In this document: piece by piece, positions 9,599-19,395 of the stretch
Numbering within the stretch: position 1 is the first letter of the stretch
How the letters are laid out: every line of letters starts with the position of its first letter
Assembly: GCA_034506335.1 (NCBI GenBank)
Contig: JAPDPR010000002.1
Span: 118,990 to 182,989 of the forward strand
DNA: 64,000 nt
Source of the DNA: a candidate division KSB1 bacterium
Lineage (GTDB): Bacteria; Zhuqueibacterota; Zhuqueibacteria; JANLFK01; Oleimicrobiaceae
Direction: 5' to 3'
Translations under genes and position numbers: made by a program
Notes under the pieces: generated by a model
The model's input: the letters and a program-made list of their open reading frames with translations, nothing else
The model's database searches: none
Told to the model about the DNA's origin: nothing

Positions 9599-10777
9599 AT
9601 GGGCAGGAGGATTCGCATCTGTCACCTGCAGCTGCTCCCGCTGATGACAGGCGTGCAGCGGGCCATGCTGGAACTCCTCAAGCGTCTGGACACCAGTCGC
9701 TTTGACTGCTGGGTGGTCTGCAAACAGCACGGACCGCTTACGGCCGAACTGGCGGAGATAGGCGTGAAGGTTCTTGTGGTCCCCGCTTTGGTGCGGCAAA
9801 TTGTCCCTTGGCAGGACCTGCGGGCTCTTGTTACACTAGTGCGGCTATTCAAACACCATCGTTTCCAGATCGCTCACACGCACTCTTCGAAAACCGGTGC
9901 TCTGGGGAGGCTGGCCGCACGCCTGGCCGGATGCGACCTTGTGTTTCACACGGTCCATGGGCTTCCCTTCCACGAGTTCTCTCCCAAGCGCGAGCGTTTC
10001 TGGTATGGGTTGGTGGAAAGAATGGCCGGGCTATACACTGACCATGTCATCTTTGTCAATCACGAGGAGCGCAAGCTGGCCATCGAGCGACACCTCGTGC
10101 GGGCTGCGCGCGCGTCGACAGCCTACAATGGCGTCGACCTTGCCCAAGTCAAGCGCGCAAACACCCAGGAGGCCCGCATGTCGTTCCGTCGGACCTGGGG
10201 CATTTCTGAGGACGCATTCGTGGTGGCCTACGTGGGCCGCCTCTGGGAGCAAAAGGACCCGACCACCCTGGCGGCCATTGTGGACCAGTGCGCTGCTCTA
10301 CCGGTGCATTTCCTCATTGTCGGCGAAGGCCCCTATCAACCCTATTTTGCGGCGCGATTTGCTGGTCAGCGGCACGTCACCATGACCGGCTGGATCGCGG
10401 ACCCTATGACCATTTACCCGGCTATCGACGTGTTGGTTTTGCCCTCTCTCTGGGAGGGTCTATCCATGACGCTGATCGAGGCGATGGCCTTTGGCAAGCC
10501 CCTAGTGGCCAGCAACATCAAGGGCAATCGCGAGTGCGTGCGCCACGGCTACAACGGCTTCCTGTGCACACCGCGCCGGCCGCAGGAATTCGTCGCGGCA
10601 ATAGGCACACTGCGGCGCGAGAAAGATCTTTACCATCAGATGGAGCACAACTGCTTGGCCATGAGCAAGGAATTCTTCGATATTGAGGTCAATGTGGCCT
10701 CCGTGATTCGGCTGTATGAGGAGGCGTGGCTCCGTTTGTGTGCCTCAGGCTCAGCCGAGCCTGGCCCCCTGAGCTAG
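9599..10777 (+). CDS. Family 4 glycosyltransferase
   Basis: A 392-residue GT-B enzyme, last gene of the overlapping operon. Seen: 'ICHLQLLPLMTGVQRAMLEL' at the N-terminus, 'AHTHSSKTGALGRLAARLAG' and 'HTVHGLPFHEF' (acceptor domain, as in EpsD/PelF-like enzymes), then 'VAYVGRLWEQKDPTTLAAI' and the donor site 'LPSLWEGLSMTLIEAMAFGK'. It starts three bases after the preceding stop. A short GC-rich palindrome within its last codons (around 10745-10763) is not followed by a T run, so I do not call a terminator. Sugar specificity is unknown. Confidence 0.9.
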   Translation: MGRRIRICHLQLLPLMTGVQRAMLELLKRLDTSRFDCWVVCKQHGPLTAELAEIGVKVLVVPALVRQIVPWQDLRALVTLVRLFKHHRFQIAHTHSSKTGALGRLAARLAGCDLVFHTVHGLPFHEFSPKRERFWYGLVERMAGLYTDHVIFVNHEERKLAIERHLVRAARASTAYNGVDLAQVKRANTQEARMSFRRTWGISEDAFVVAYVGRLWEQKDPTTLAAIVDQCAALPVHFLIVGEGPYQPYFAARFAGQRHVTMTGWIADPMTIYPAIDVLVLPSLWEGLSMTLIEAMAFGKPLVASNIKGNRECVRHGYNGFLCTPRRPQEFVAAIGTLRREKDLYHQMEHNCLAMSKEFFDIEVNVASVIRLYEEAWLRLCASGSAEPGPLS

Positions 10778-10815
10778 CGGGTTTCCGCCAATAACAGAGT
10801 TCGGCGCCCAGGATC

Positions 10816-10831
10816 TGGCAAGGTAGTTGCA
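10816..10831 (+). promoter_or_regulatory. Sigma54 (-24/-12) promoter of the WecA-like gene
   Basis: TGGCAAGGTAGTTGCA carries the invariant GG (10817-10818) and GC (10829-10830) with exactly ten bases between them, and differs from the TGGCACG-N4-TTGCW consensus at one position (A instead of C). Transcription would begin near 10842, leaving an untranslated leader of about 110 bases before the next gene. Confidence 0.65.
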
Positions 10832-10952
10832 CTTTTTCATACTCTGGTGCCCGCAAGGGGAGCGTAGAGGATTCTTGTACTGTCCTGAACCACGTGGTGA
10901 GCGGATATCGTCCGGAAGCGGTCAGTCACCTGCAAATTGAGCGCGGAAAACA

Positions 10953-11939
10953 GTGCTGATGGCACCTTTCACAATCCTCGTGGCCTTTGCCTTTCTCCTG
11001 GCCCTGGCGGCGACGCCGATGTGTCGTCGGCTCGCTTTGCGTCACGGCGTGGTGGCTCGCCATAACCATCGCACCGTGCACACGGGCCGAGTGCCAAAGC
11101 TGGGAGGTGGGGCCATCTTTGCCGCGGTGGTGGTGCCGCTGGTGGTGATGGCCGCCACTGGGCACCCATTGTCCAGGGAAGTCATAGGCCTGCTGCTGGG
11201 CGGGACCGTCCTCTTCCTTGTGGGGGCAGCCGACGATGTGCGCGGCCTAGGGTGCAATTTCAAGCTCGCTTTGCAGTCGTTCGGTGCACTGGTGCTGGTC
11301 TGGTCCGGCTTTAGAATCGAGGTCATCGTTCTACCAGGCTTTGGGAGCTTCCCCTTAGGATGGGGCAGTATTCCCTTCACCCTGCTCTGGGTAGTAGGTA
11401 TCACCAATGCCATCAACCTCATCGATGGGTTGGACGGCTTGGCCACTGGTGTAGTCATGTCCGCAGTAGCTGTGGCCGCGGTGCTCGGCTGTGCCCACGG
11501 GCACGCCCTCGTGGTCCTCGTTGCCGCCGTAGTCTTTGGCGCCTTGGCCGGTTTCCTACCCTATAACCTTCACCCGGCTGCGATTTTCATGGGCGACTCC
11601 GGCAGTCTTTTCCTGGGCTTTGTGGTTGCCTGGCTGGCGGCCGCCGGGGCACAACTTGAACCAGGAACCGTCCCCATAGCGGTACCGCTCCTCTCCCTCC
11701 TTCTGCCAGTCACCGACACCTCGCTGGCCATAATCAGACGCCTGCGGCGTGGCATCCACCCCTTTGTGGCCGACCGCGAGCACATCCACCACCGCCTTCT
11801 TAACGCCGGCCTTTCCCATGGAAATGCCACCTTGCTCATGTGCGCGGTGAGCCTGGCGTTGGCTGGGGCAGCGCTGCTCTTGGCAGGGCTTGGCGCGAAA
11901 TGGCTGCCGCCTCTGTGCTCATTGTGCCTGTCCCAGTGA
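10953..11939 (+). CDS. WecA/TagO-like undecaprenyl-phosphate sugar-1-phosphate transferase
   Basis: An integral membrane enzyme of 328 residues that starts lipid-linked polysaccharide synthesis by transferring GlcNAc-1-phosphate (or a related sugar phosphate) from its UDP form to undecaprenyl phosphate. Seen: about ten hydrophobic helices, 'RTVHTGRVPKLGGGAIFAA', the catalytic 'GAADDVRGLG', 'NAINLIDGLDGLATGV', 'FMGDSGSLFLGF' and the WecA-type histidine cluster 'EHIHHRLLNAGLSH'. The last motif separates it from MraY. The GTG at 10953 and the ATG at 10959 are both possible starts. The gene is separated from the operon by 175 bases and has a sigma54 promoter of its own. Confidence 0.88.
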   Translation: MLMAPFTILVAFAFLLALAATPMCRRLALRHGVVARHNHRTVHTGRVPKLGGGAIFAAVVVPLVVMAATGHPLSREVIGLLLGGTVLFLVGAADDVRGLGCNFKLALQSFGALVLVWSGFRIEVIVLPGFGSFPLGWGSIPFTLLWVVGITNAINLIDGLDGLATGVVMSAVAVAAVLGCAHGHALVVLVAAVVFGALAGFLPYNLHPAAIFMGDSGSLFLGFVVAWLAAAGAQLEPGTVPIAVPLLSLLLPVTDTSLAIIRRLRRGIHPFVADREHIHHRLLNAGLSHGNATLLMCAVSLALAGAALLLAGLGAKWLPPLCSLCLSQ

Positions 11940-12419
11940 GGCTCCGTGCCAATCCACCTCCAGCCATTTGCAGTCGCCTGAAGGAGATCCCTGCGCGCGA
12001 CAAGTCCCCGGCGGATCGCGTCGCTGTATACGCGAGAACGGCACCTTGCGGGGTGACGGGAGTTGGGCCATATCTATTGCGAAAGAAAATCTCAATTTGG
12101 GGCTTGACATTTTCGCTATATTTGGTTAAATTTTTGCGTCCATTGCCAAAGCATCGTTCTAACCTCCTCAGTTCCTTCACAGTTGGGCGATCGACCTGTT
12201 GTTGTGCAAATTCCTCCACCGTGAGGGAGTCAAAGCTTCAAGACCCTCTCCGTGGCGCGCTTCGCACCCAGCGCTACGCCGTAATAAAGGAGAAGGCGTA
12301 GCCGTTCCACCTCCGGTAAACTGGCATCTCTCAGGGGGTAACGCGCCGCCGAGGCACGTGGGGTGCCACCACGTAGTGCTCCCCAGCGGTCGGCGAGAAG
12401 ATGACGGGTATATCTTGCC
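11940..12419 (+). other. 480-base intergenic stretch with one promoter
   Basis: Short open frames here have no recognisable content. Apart from the promoter at 12104-12132 the only structure seen is a perfect 8-base inverted repeat GCTACGCC/GGCGTAGC at 12273-12280 and 12295-12302, with a 14-base loop and no T run, so probably not a terminator. Confidence 0.5.
12104..12132 (+). promoter_or_regulatory. Sigma70-type promoter
   Basis: A perfect TTGACA (-35, 12104-12109), a 17-base spacer and TAAATT (-10, 12127-12132, four of six consensus bases) in an AT-rich dip. Transcription would begin near 12139 and run toward the secreted-protein gene whose frame opens at 12420. Confidence 0.55.
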
Positions 12420-14153
12420 ATGTCATTCTCCTTGTGCATTGAGGTCCAGGCTCCTTTGTACCAGCCACAGCGGGTACCCTGTCCGTTAGGGGGCACCTGC
12501 GGGCTCCCCCCGCCCCATCCCTTAGGGCCGATCACGCCCTCGCCCACGCTCATGTCTTCCATTCATCAACAAGCAGCGCTTCCCAACCCCCAGGCGTGGC
12601 CCCCATGCGCTGAATTTGATGTGGCCTCTCCACTCACTGCGTACTGGAGGAGCATGCCGGTCCGGGCCCGCTCCGCTCGGCTCCAGACGCGTCTATGGAC
12701 GCCCCTGTGGGTCTGCGGCGACCGGCGAAAGGTAGCAGGGCGAGCTCCAAGGCTTCGCAACCGGTGTCAGGTTTTCGATCGTGCAGCGACCAGGACGCGC
12801 CGCGTTGACCATGACCACACGGAGTATGTTCTCGTCTGCTGGAAAGCAAGTGGAACGACAGTCTTCTCAATAGCAAGTTCAAAAACATGCCTGGGTCTCC
12901 ACACCTCCCGCATTGACGAGTGGCTGGTAGTTTACAGTCGTTACTCACTGACGGAGGGGACGGTTGAGCTCTGGGGAGTGCGGGTGCGTGAGGCACACGG
13001 TGTTCATTTGGACACGTGGGGACGGCCGGTGCCGGAGGGCTCCTTGCAAAAGGCCGGCGCTGCGCACGCCCCACCATGGCTGCCTGAGTTTCCCATCAGC
13101 GCCTCCCAGAGCTGCGGCGGGAGGGTGGCAAGCGCCCCACCAGCACTGATGGGCGCTTCCTACCGCGGCTCCCCCCATGTGGCCGCCAACGACGAAACCT
13201 ATGAAACGCCCCAGCCGCACACCCGCCGCCACATGAACACACCGCCCGAATGCATGGTTGTCTGCACGGAATACCCCGGGTACACCGCAGACATCATGGG
13301 CCAGTGGGCGAGCTATCTCCCCGACATAACAGCGTTCCGCCGAGGTTGCAAATACCAGCGCGAAGCCGACTCGCACTACACGGTGGTGCTCTTTGACCAG
13401 CAGGGCACACCACCCGCGGTCCCCACAGCATGGAAAACCTGGGACGACTTCCAGATTTGCACCGACCCCTACCACCAGGATGAGCCGGACTACAATCAGC
13501 AGGACGGTACGTTCCTGGCGGTGTGGAATCACTGGCGCAGGAACCTGTGGGACGGCTCCTACGGCAGTGAACCGGGGTGGCAGGTCCCTCCATCGGATAT
13601 TTTTGGCCAGCGGCTGCGCGTGCTGCCAGGGGACACGCTTTTTGCCCTGCTCGACGGAGCGGGCCAGTCGCTTGCCTGTCCTCTTGTCAACGCCCCTATT
13701 GCCTGCACTGAGGCATACGAAGGTATGAGGTCCTATCCGCCGCCCACATATGGAATCAAGCGGAACGAATTCCTCGTTGCCTATCGCTACGCCGCAACGC
13801 TTGGACAAAACGACATTCACGCGTCACTGTACAACGGGACCTGGACTCTTTTAGAGCCTGACTTCTCCGTGGCCGCCACAGGGCACCAGAACTCTTGTGC
13901 CCTGCACCAGAACTACCCGAACCCTTTCGACTCGGTGACCACGATCGAATATACTGTCAAAGACCCGCGTGGGATCATCCTTGAGGTTGTGGACGTGCGC
14001 GGCAGAACAGTCGGTCGGCTCTCTGACCAAGTTCAGCAGCCAGGCGCCTATCGTGTGCGCTTCGACACCCGGGAGCTGGCCTCGGGCATCTTTTTCTACC
14101 AAATTCGCGTGGGGGATTTTCAGGGCGCAAAGAAGATGGTCTTGCTGAAGTAA
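12420..14153 (+). CDS. Sorting-domain secreted protein, N-terminal part apparently degraded
   Basis: The 577-residue frame ends in a clear C-terminal sorting domain: 'LHQNYPNPFDSVTTIEYTV', then 'ELASGIFFYQIRVGDF' and a terminal 'KKMVLLK'. The middle holds degenerate copies of a beta-propeller-like unit ('EWLVVYSRYSL', 'ECMVVCTEYPG', 'GTFLAVWNHWRRN', 'EFLVAYRYAATLGQNDIHA'), the same type found at 35575-41612. The first 200 residues are rich in Pro, Arg and Cys, have no signal peptide and do not look like a folded protein, so the true start is uncertain (ATG at 12420, 12552 and 12654 are options) or the 5' part has been scrambled by frameshifts. Function unknown; it would be a surface protein if still exported. 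Confidence 0.5.
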   Translation: MSFSLCIEVQAPLYQPQRVPCPLGGTCGLPPPHPLGPITPSPTLMSSIHQQAALPNPQAWPPCAEFDVASPLTAYWRSMPVRARSARLQTRLWTPLWVCGDRRKVAGRAPRLRNRCQVFDRAATRTRRVDHDHTEYVLVCWKASGTTVFSIASSKTCLGLHTSRIDEWLVVYSRYSLTEGTVELWGVRVREAHGVHLDTWGRPVPEGSLQKAGAAHAPPWLPEFPISASQSCGGRVASAPPALMGASYRGSPHVAANDETYETPQPHTRRHMNTPPECMVVCTEYPGYTADIMGQWASYLPDITAFRRGCKYQREADSHYTVVLFDQQGTPPAVPTAWKTWDDFQICTDPYHQDEPDYNQQDGTFLAVWNHWRRNLWDGSYGSEPGWQVPPSDIFGQRLRVLPGDTLFALLDGAGQSLACPLVNAPIACTEAYEGMRSYPPPTYGIKRNEFLVAYRYAATLGQNDIHASLYNGTWTLLEPDFSVAATGHQNSCALHQNYPNPFDSVTTIEYTVKDPRGIILEVVDVRGRTVGRLSDQVQQPGAYRVRFDTRELASGIFFYQIRVGDFQGAKKMVLLK

Positions 14154-14245
14154 CAGTCCTCGCACTGTCGAGGCACTGGAAAGAACACGGCATCTGTTGT
14201 GAACTGATCTGACAGGCCCTCAACTCATCAGGAAAGGAGTAGGCT

Positions 14246-16318
14246 ATGAAAAGGTCCTGCGTACTACTCGCGTCTTTGCTCGCAACCACGCTGGCGTGGG
14301 CGGACGTTGCCGTTTTTACCAATATGTCCGGCGACGGCAATTGGCACAATCCGGCCAATTGGAGCACCAATCGTGTTCCCGGCGTCAACGATCATGTTGT
14401 CATTCCTGAAGGAAAGCGGTGTTTATTTTCCGGAGCGGCTATATCGTGGACAATCACCGTTCAAGGAGAATTGCACGCTCTTCAGGGCGGCAGCTTTTTT
14501 ACCACAGAATTCAAAGTGAGCAAGGGCGCAGAAGTTCTCACAGGCAAAACTCTGCGCATTGATGGCGTTGGAGTTTTGGTGAGCAAGGTGACGGTGCAGA
14601 ATGAAGGGACTATACAGGGAACTACAAAAGAAGCCAATCTTACGATCGGGCCTTGCTTTATTCCTGAACTTAGTCCGGAAGAAGTCGTTTTCAACAATGT
14701 GGGTGGCAGTGTAAAGGATATCGATTGGTTTGTTTTCAGGGGGCATGAATTCAATATGGAAGGGGGATTTTTGAGAGTGGGAATGTTGGGGGTCAACACT
14801 GATCTTTTCAAGATGCATAACGGAAGCAGCATCCTGTCACTTTTCTATTCCGAATCGTCCTACTTAACAACCGGAGTCCGCATCCGAGCAGCAAACTTTG
14901 AAATCGGCCCTGATTGCAGAATAACAACCGGCAATACGCCCACGGATGGGCTGTATTACGCGGGAGATATTGTTATTGCTGCCGACCAATTTCTTAACAA
15001 GGGAGGGCTTTTCCCAGGACTTGGTACTTTGCAAAACGGACGGCTTAAAATTCAAGGGCAAAAGGTAACCAACAACGGCAGCATGGGCAACCAGTCCGGA
15101 CTCGGCAAAGCATCCTTGGCGCACAACTTTAACAGCGTAACTCTCCGCGCTGATACGGTACTCATCGAACGGGTCGACGGCATGATCACTGCCGACACGC
15201 TGCGCGTCTATGGTCGGCAGATCATTGTGAAAATCCAGAACGGCGTCGGCATCGGCCTCATGACCGGCGTGGATTTTTATACCACTGTGGACGGGACGAT
15301 CGACTTTACCCAGACGACCTACTTTAACGCCATCGCCGGCGGCTACATTAAGCGGATATTCAGTAACCATGTCATTCCCTCCGAACAGTGGAGGCTGCAA
15401 TCTGTATTCGGCGGGCCGGTATCGGTTTTCCCTGCAGACGCCACTCTTCTGCAGGCATCCGCAACGCTTGCACCATCCTTCGGCTACGCCGGAACCCGCG
15501 ATACGCTGCAGCTTTATCTCCAGAACCAAAGTATGACCGCCGTTCGACTTGCCTATACAGTCAGCTCCAATTTGGGCTGGGCGCCGGCTTTGAATGACAG
15601 CACCACCCAATTGGCGCCTTTTGCATCGGTTGCGATTGCCATCCCTTTTGCCATCCCTCCGGGAACATCCCGCGGCACGGCGGATACGGTGAAAGTGACG
15701 GTCACCATCGGCCGTCTGGTCGTCGCAAAAGCCTCGGCCGCCATCTCCTGCTTGAGCCGGTCTTCTGAACCATGGACGGTGTCGCAGGTAGTGGTAAAGC
15801 CCGATCAGGTGAACTTGGTGGTCGGCCAACAGCAGCAGTTCACAGCGGTGGGGATGAATGCCGACGGGGATACACTGTACTTTGAGCCGGAGTGGTCGGC
15901 CACGGGTGGCACCATTGACTCCACCGGGCTCTATACCGCCACTCAAGCGGGGGATTTTTCCGTCACCTGCACGGATAAGCTCTCCGGCGCAAGTGCCAGC
16001 GCGGCGGTGCATGTCGGCGCTACGGAGGTATGTTCAGAGAGCGCAATGGCGCCGCAAGAGTTTGAGTTGCGGCAAAACTATCCCAACCCCTTCAATCCGG
16101 TCACAACCATCGCCTACGAGGTCAAGGAGAGGTGCCGGGTGATCTTGAAGATCGTGGACGTGCGGGGCAAGGCGGTAGCGCTTTTGGTGGACCAGATGCA
16201 ACAGCCTGGCCTCTACACAGTCCGCTTCGATGCCCGCGAGCTGGCGTCCGGTATTTATTTTTACCAGATTCAGATGGCGGCTTTTAACGCGGTGAAAAAG
16301 ATGGTAGTAGTGAAGTAG
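14246..16318 (+). CDS. Secreted protein with G8-like beta region, Ig-like domain and sorting domain
   Basis: 690 residues. A signal peptide ('LLASLLATTLAWA') precedes 'GDGNWHNPANWSTNRVPG', a G8-like opening that leads into a parallel beta-rich region to about residue 370. Around residues 515-590 an Ig-like module appears ('VNLVVGQQQQFTAVG', 'FEPEWSATGGTIDSTGLYTA'), followed by the sorting domain 'LRQNYPNPFNPVTTIAYEV' and terminal 'VKKMVVVK'. The ATG at 14246 has a strong AGGAAAGGAG ribosome site at 14231-14240. The first 800 bases are more AT-rich than the rest, suggesting a mosaic origin. Predicted to be exported and anchored at the cell surface; ligand unknown. Confidence 0.8.
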   Translation: MKRSCVLLASLLATTLAWADVAVFTNMSGDGNWHNPANWSTNRVPGVNDHVVIPEGKRCLFSGAAISWTITVQGELHALQGGSFFTTEFKVSKGAEVLTGKTLRIDGVGVLVSKVTVQNEGTIQGTTKEANLTIGPCFIPELSPEEVVFNNVGGSVKDIDWFVFRGHEFNMEGGFLRVGMLGVNTDLFKMHNGSSILSLFYSESSYLTTGVRIRAANFEIGPDCRITTGNTPTDGLYYAGDIVIAADQFLNKGGLFPGLGTLQNGRLKIQGQKVTNNGSMGNQSGLGKASLAHNFNSVTLRADTVLIERVDGMITADTLRVYGRQIIVKIQNGVGIGLMTGVDFYTTVDGTIDFTQTTYFNAIAGGYIKRIFSNHVIPSEQWRLQSVFGGPVSVFPADATLLQASATLAPSFGYAGTRDTLQLYLQNQSMTAVRLAYTVSSNLGWAPALNDSTTQLAPFASVAIAIPFAIPPGTSRGTADTVKVTVTIGRLVVAKASAAISCLSRSSEPWTVSQVVVKPDQVNLVVGQQQQFTAVGMNADGDTLYFEPEWSATGGTIDSTGLYTATQAGDFSVTCTDKLSGASASAAVHVGATEVCSESAMAPQEFELRQNYPNPFNPVTTIAYEVKERCRVILKIVDVRGKAVALLVDQMQQPGLYTVRFDARELASGIYFYQIQMAAFNAVKKMVVVK

Positions 16319-16363
16319 AGTAGGATAAGGCGATCAAAAAACCAAACTTTTTGGGGGTGTCCC

Positions 16364-18343
16364 ATGAAATCGCAAAAGCAATTGTGCGCATTCAGGGGGA
16401 GGATTGTTTTGTGCCTGTCGCTTTTGTGGGCTCAAACCCTTTTGCAGGCCCAATGGGTGCAGACCAATGGCCCGTACGGCGCTCGGGTATCCTGTCTTGC
16501 GGTTGCCGACAGCTTTCTTCTTGCCGGAACCTATATGTCCGGCGTATTTCGTTCTGCAGACAACGGCGCGAGCTGGACCCAGGTGAACGACGGCCTGACA
16601 TCTCTGTATGTTTATGACATGGTGGTGAACGGGAACAATCTTTTTGCCGCGACTGTTGGAGGCGGTGTGTTTTATTCTGCAGACAATGGTGCTAACTGGA
16701 GTGCGGTTAACAACGGATTGACAAACAAGAATATTTACGCACTTGTATTTAGCGGGACAGATCTCTTTGCCGGAACCGACGGTGGCGGGGTTTTTTCGCT
16801 CCACGGACAATGGCGCAAGCTGGACCGAGGTCAACAACGGTTTGACGAGCCTACGGGTCTATGCTTTGGGTACAGACGACCAGTACCTCTATGCTGGCAC
16901 AATTGGAGCCTGCGTGTTTCGATCCGCGGACAAGGGCCAGAGCTGGACCCAGGTCAAGCAGGGTTTTGGGAGTGCATTTGTTTCCGGTTTTGCAGCTATC
17001 GGCACCCATCTTTTTGCCGCCACGTATAACGGAGTCTTTCGTTCCACGGATCATGGGGACCATTGGACTGCGGTCAATAACGGCTTGACATCGCTTAATA
17101 CATCTCCTTTCTGTGTTTGGGGTACGGACCTTTTTGTCGGTACTAACGAGAGAGGAGTCTTTCGTTCTACGGATTATGGCGCCAATTGGACTGAGGTGAG
17201 TGCCGGTTTGACAAACCCTGTTGCTCGTGATTTTGCCGTGAGCAGTCAAAATCTCTTTGCCGGGACCTATGGTGGCGTATTTCTTTCCACAGACAATGGC
17301 GCAACTTGGAACGCGGTCAATACCGGCATGATCGGTACGCATGTTCGGGCCTTTGCCGCCAATGGGCCGATGCTCTTTGCTGGGACCTATGGCAACGGCG
17401 TGTGTGTTTCCCCGGATTACGGTGAAAGCTGGAGTGAAGTCAATCAGGGTTTAACAAACATGGATGTCGATGCGTTTGCCCTAAAGGGGCCGCTTGTTTT
17501 TGCCGGCACTTGGAGAGGCGGTGTATTCTGTTCCTCGGACAACGATACAAGCTGGACAGAAGTAAACACTGGTTTGACGAACAAACGAGTTTATGCGCTT
17601 GCTGTCAGCGACACGCTTCTTTTTGCCGGGACCGACGGCGGCGGGGTGTTTCGTTCCACGGACAATGGCGCCAGCTGGACCGAAGCCAACACCGGCTTGA
17701 CGGATATGTATGTTAATGCTCTCGTTGTCTGTGGCACACATCTTTTTGCCGGCACCTGGGGCGGTCTATTTCGTTCCACGGACAATGGCAATACCTGGGA
17801 GCCAATCAATATGGGTTTGACAAATGCGAATGTAAGAGCGCTTGCAGTCAGCGGCCAGAATCTTTTTGTCGGCACCTCTAAGCCCGGCAATGTGTCTCTT
17901 TCCACTGATAGCGGAGAAACCTGGACGGATATGGGAGCAGGATTGAGGGCTGGAGGAGAGGTCTATGCGCTTGCTGTTTTCCACGATCAGGTCTTCGCCG
18001 GAACCAGAGGCTGGGGCGTGTGGCGACGGCCGTTGAGCGAGATGGTCACATCGGTCGAAGAATTTTCAGAGGCAGCACCGAAGCACTTCGTTCTTGAACA
18101 GAACTACCCCAATCCCTTCAATGCAGAGACGGTCATTGGCTATCGCGTCGAGAAGGCTTGGCGAGTGACTCTGGAGGTCGTGGATGTACGTGGCAAGATG
18201 GTAGCGCTCTTGGTGGATCAAATGCACCAGCCCGGCGTCTATACGGTTCGTTTCGATGCCCGTCATTTGCCTTCGGGGATTTATTTCTGCCGTATCCAAA
18301 TGGGGGGTCTCATGCGGTGCGGAAAATGATTTCTCCAAAGTAA
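16364..18343 (+). pseudogene. BNR/Asp-box beta-propeller surface protein interrupted by two homopolymer frameshifts
   Basis: The N-terminal part starts at ATG 16364 with a signal peptide ('VLCLSLLWAQTLLQAQ') and three repeats of the 'S-x-D-N-G-A-S-W' Asp-box type. At the T6 run 16791-16796 the frame is lost; with five Ts it would read 'GVFRSTDNGASW' straight into a second frame that carries about ten further repeats and the sorting domain 'LEQNYPNPFNAETVIGYRV'. At the G6 run 18302-18307 the frame is lost again; with seven Gs it would end '...HAVRKMISPK' at TAA 18341-18343, as in related genes. Either the gene is broken, the runs are sequencing errors, or expression depends on slippage. Repeat units are about 42 residues and resemble YCF48/sortilin-like propellers. 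Confidence 0.75.
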
Positions 18344-18385
18344 GGAAAGGAGACAATTCAAGATATCAACGAAACACAAACGGCA

Positions 18386-19026
18386 AGGGGGTGTCCTCTA
18401 AAATCGCTGAAGCCAATTGTGCTTATTTAGGGAACGTACTTTCTTTTGGTTGTCGCTTTTCTGGAAAAGTCGCCTTGCAGGCTCATTCGGCACGTACCAA
18501 TGCGCCCTTTGGCGGTGTAGTATCTTGTTCTACGGTTTCTGGAGAAAAGCTCTCCACCGGAACTTTGGCTGGGGTCTTCCTTTCCACCGACCACGGGGCG
18601 GGCTGGGCCGAGGGCAATAACGGTTTGACCAATACTTCTGTCCAAACCCTTGCCGTCTCGGGCGCCCTTCTCTTTGCCGGGACTTGGGATGATAACTGGG
18701 TATGGAAAAGACCTTTATCGGAGATGATCGCCTCTGTGGAAAGGCTGCAAACCGAGCCGCCTGCCCGTTTCGCTCTTTGCCAAAACGACCCCAACCCCTT
18801 CAATGCCGGCACGACCATCCGCTTTTCTCTGCCGCAGGTGGGAGTTGTGTCTCCGAAGATTGTCAACAGCAAGGGCGAAGAGGTTGCGAGGCTGATAAAA
18901 GGTGCGCTACAATCCGGCAACTATGAGGTGTCTTGGCATGCAGCAAATGTTCCCAGCGGTACTTGTTTTTACCGATTGAGCATGGGCAATTGGGTTGAGA
19001 GGAGGAAACTGGTGCTGTTGCGATAA
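18386..19026 (+). pseudogene. Decayed, shortened tandem copy of the preceding Asp-box gene
   Basis: The DNA from 18386 onward aligns with the 5' end of the preceding gene (gggggtgtcc leader, then aaatcg and caattgtgc), but the start codon position reads CTA instead of ATG. The signal-peptide region survives in one frame ('LSLFWKSRLAGSFG' around 18440-18490) and the rest continues in another: one or two Asp-box repeats ('VFLSTDHGAGWAEGNNGL'), then a sorting domain with 'CQNDPNPFNAGTTIRFSL' and 'RRKLVLLR'. Most propeller repeats are missing. It is best read as a duplicate that lost its start, its frame and most of its length. Confidence 0.75.
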
Positions 19027-19395
19027 TCGGACCGCACTGCAGGAAGAACGGTTGACCCCTCCAAGGGTGACCGATAAAGCGTTGATGCGACCACCCCAGG
19101 GATGATATCCGTTCCTGTTCGGCTGCTTAACGCGGTTAGGCCGACTCTGCCGAAGGCCAGGGCCGCCGCGCCTAAGGCTAAAAATAGTATCTTGCATAGC
19201 TGTCATTAGAGCGATTCTGCAAACGGCCACGGCGTGGTTATCTCCCGCTGTTATGAAACTCGGAGTGAAGCCGATGAGTCACCCCCTTTGGTCGACCGCA
19301 TGCACCAGCTTTGCTGCTATATGGTCGATTGCGCTGGTTAACGATCGAACAAGAATCTGCCAACTGTTATCATGCACCGGTTATGCTGCTTAACT
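19027..19395 (+). other. Intergenic stretch, no gene recognised
   Basis: No coding region, RNA gene or clear regulatory site was recognised between the decayed repeat gene and the sorting-domain remnant that follows. Confidence 0.5.

Noticed and set aside
12230..12562. 110-codon minus-strand frame in the intergenic stretch
   Set aside because: Somewhat protein-like composition but no recognisable motif, and it overlaps the 5' end of the plus-strand frame; not enough to call.
14173..14189. GG-N10-GC spacing before the gene at 14246
   Set aside because: Only the GG/GC pair matches; the -12 side reads CGGCA, too weak for a sigma54 call.
14864..16012. 382-codon open frame on the minus strand
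   Set aside because: Antisense to the G8-like/sorting-domain gene; no domain and no ribosome site.
16550..17900. Regular DNA repeats spaced about 125 bases, resembling an array
   Set aside because: The repeats encode the Asp-box propeller units; the periodicity is a codon-level protein repeat, not CRISPR or satellite DNA.
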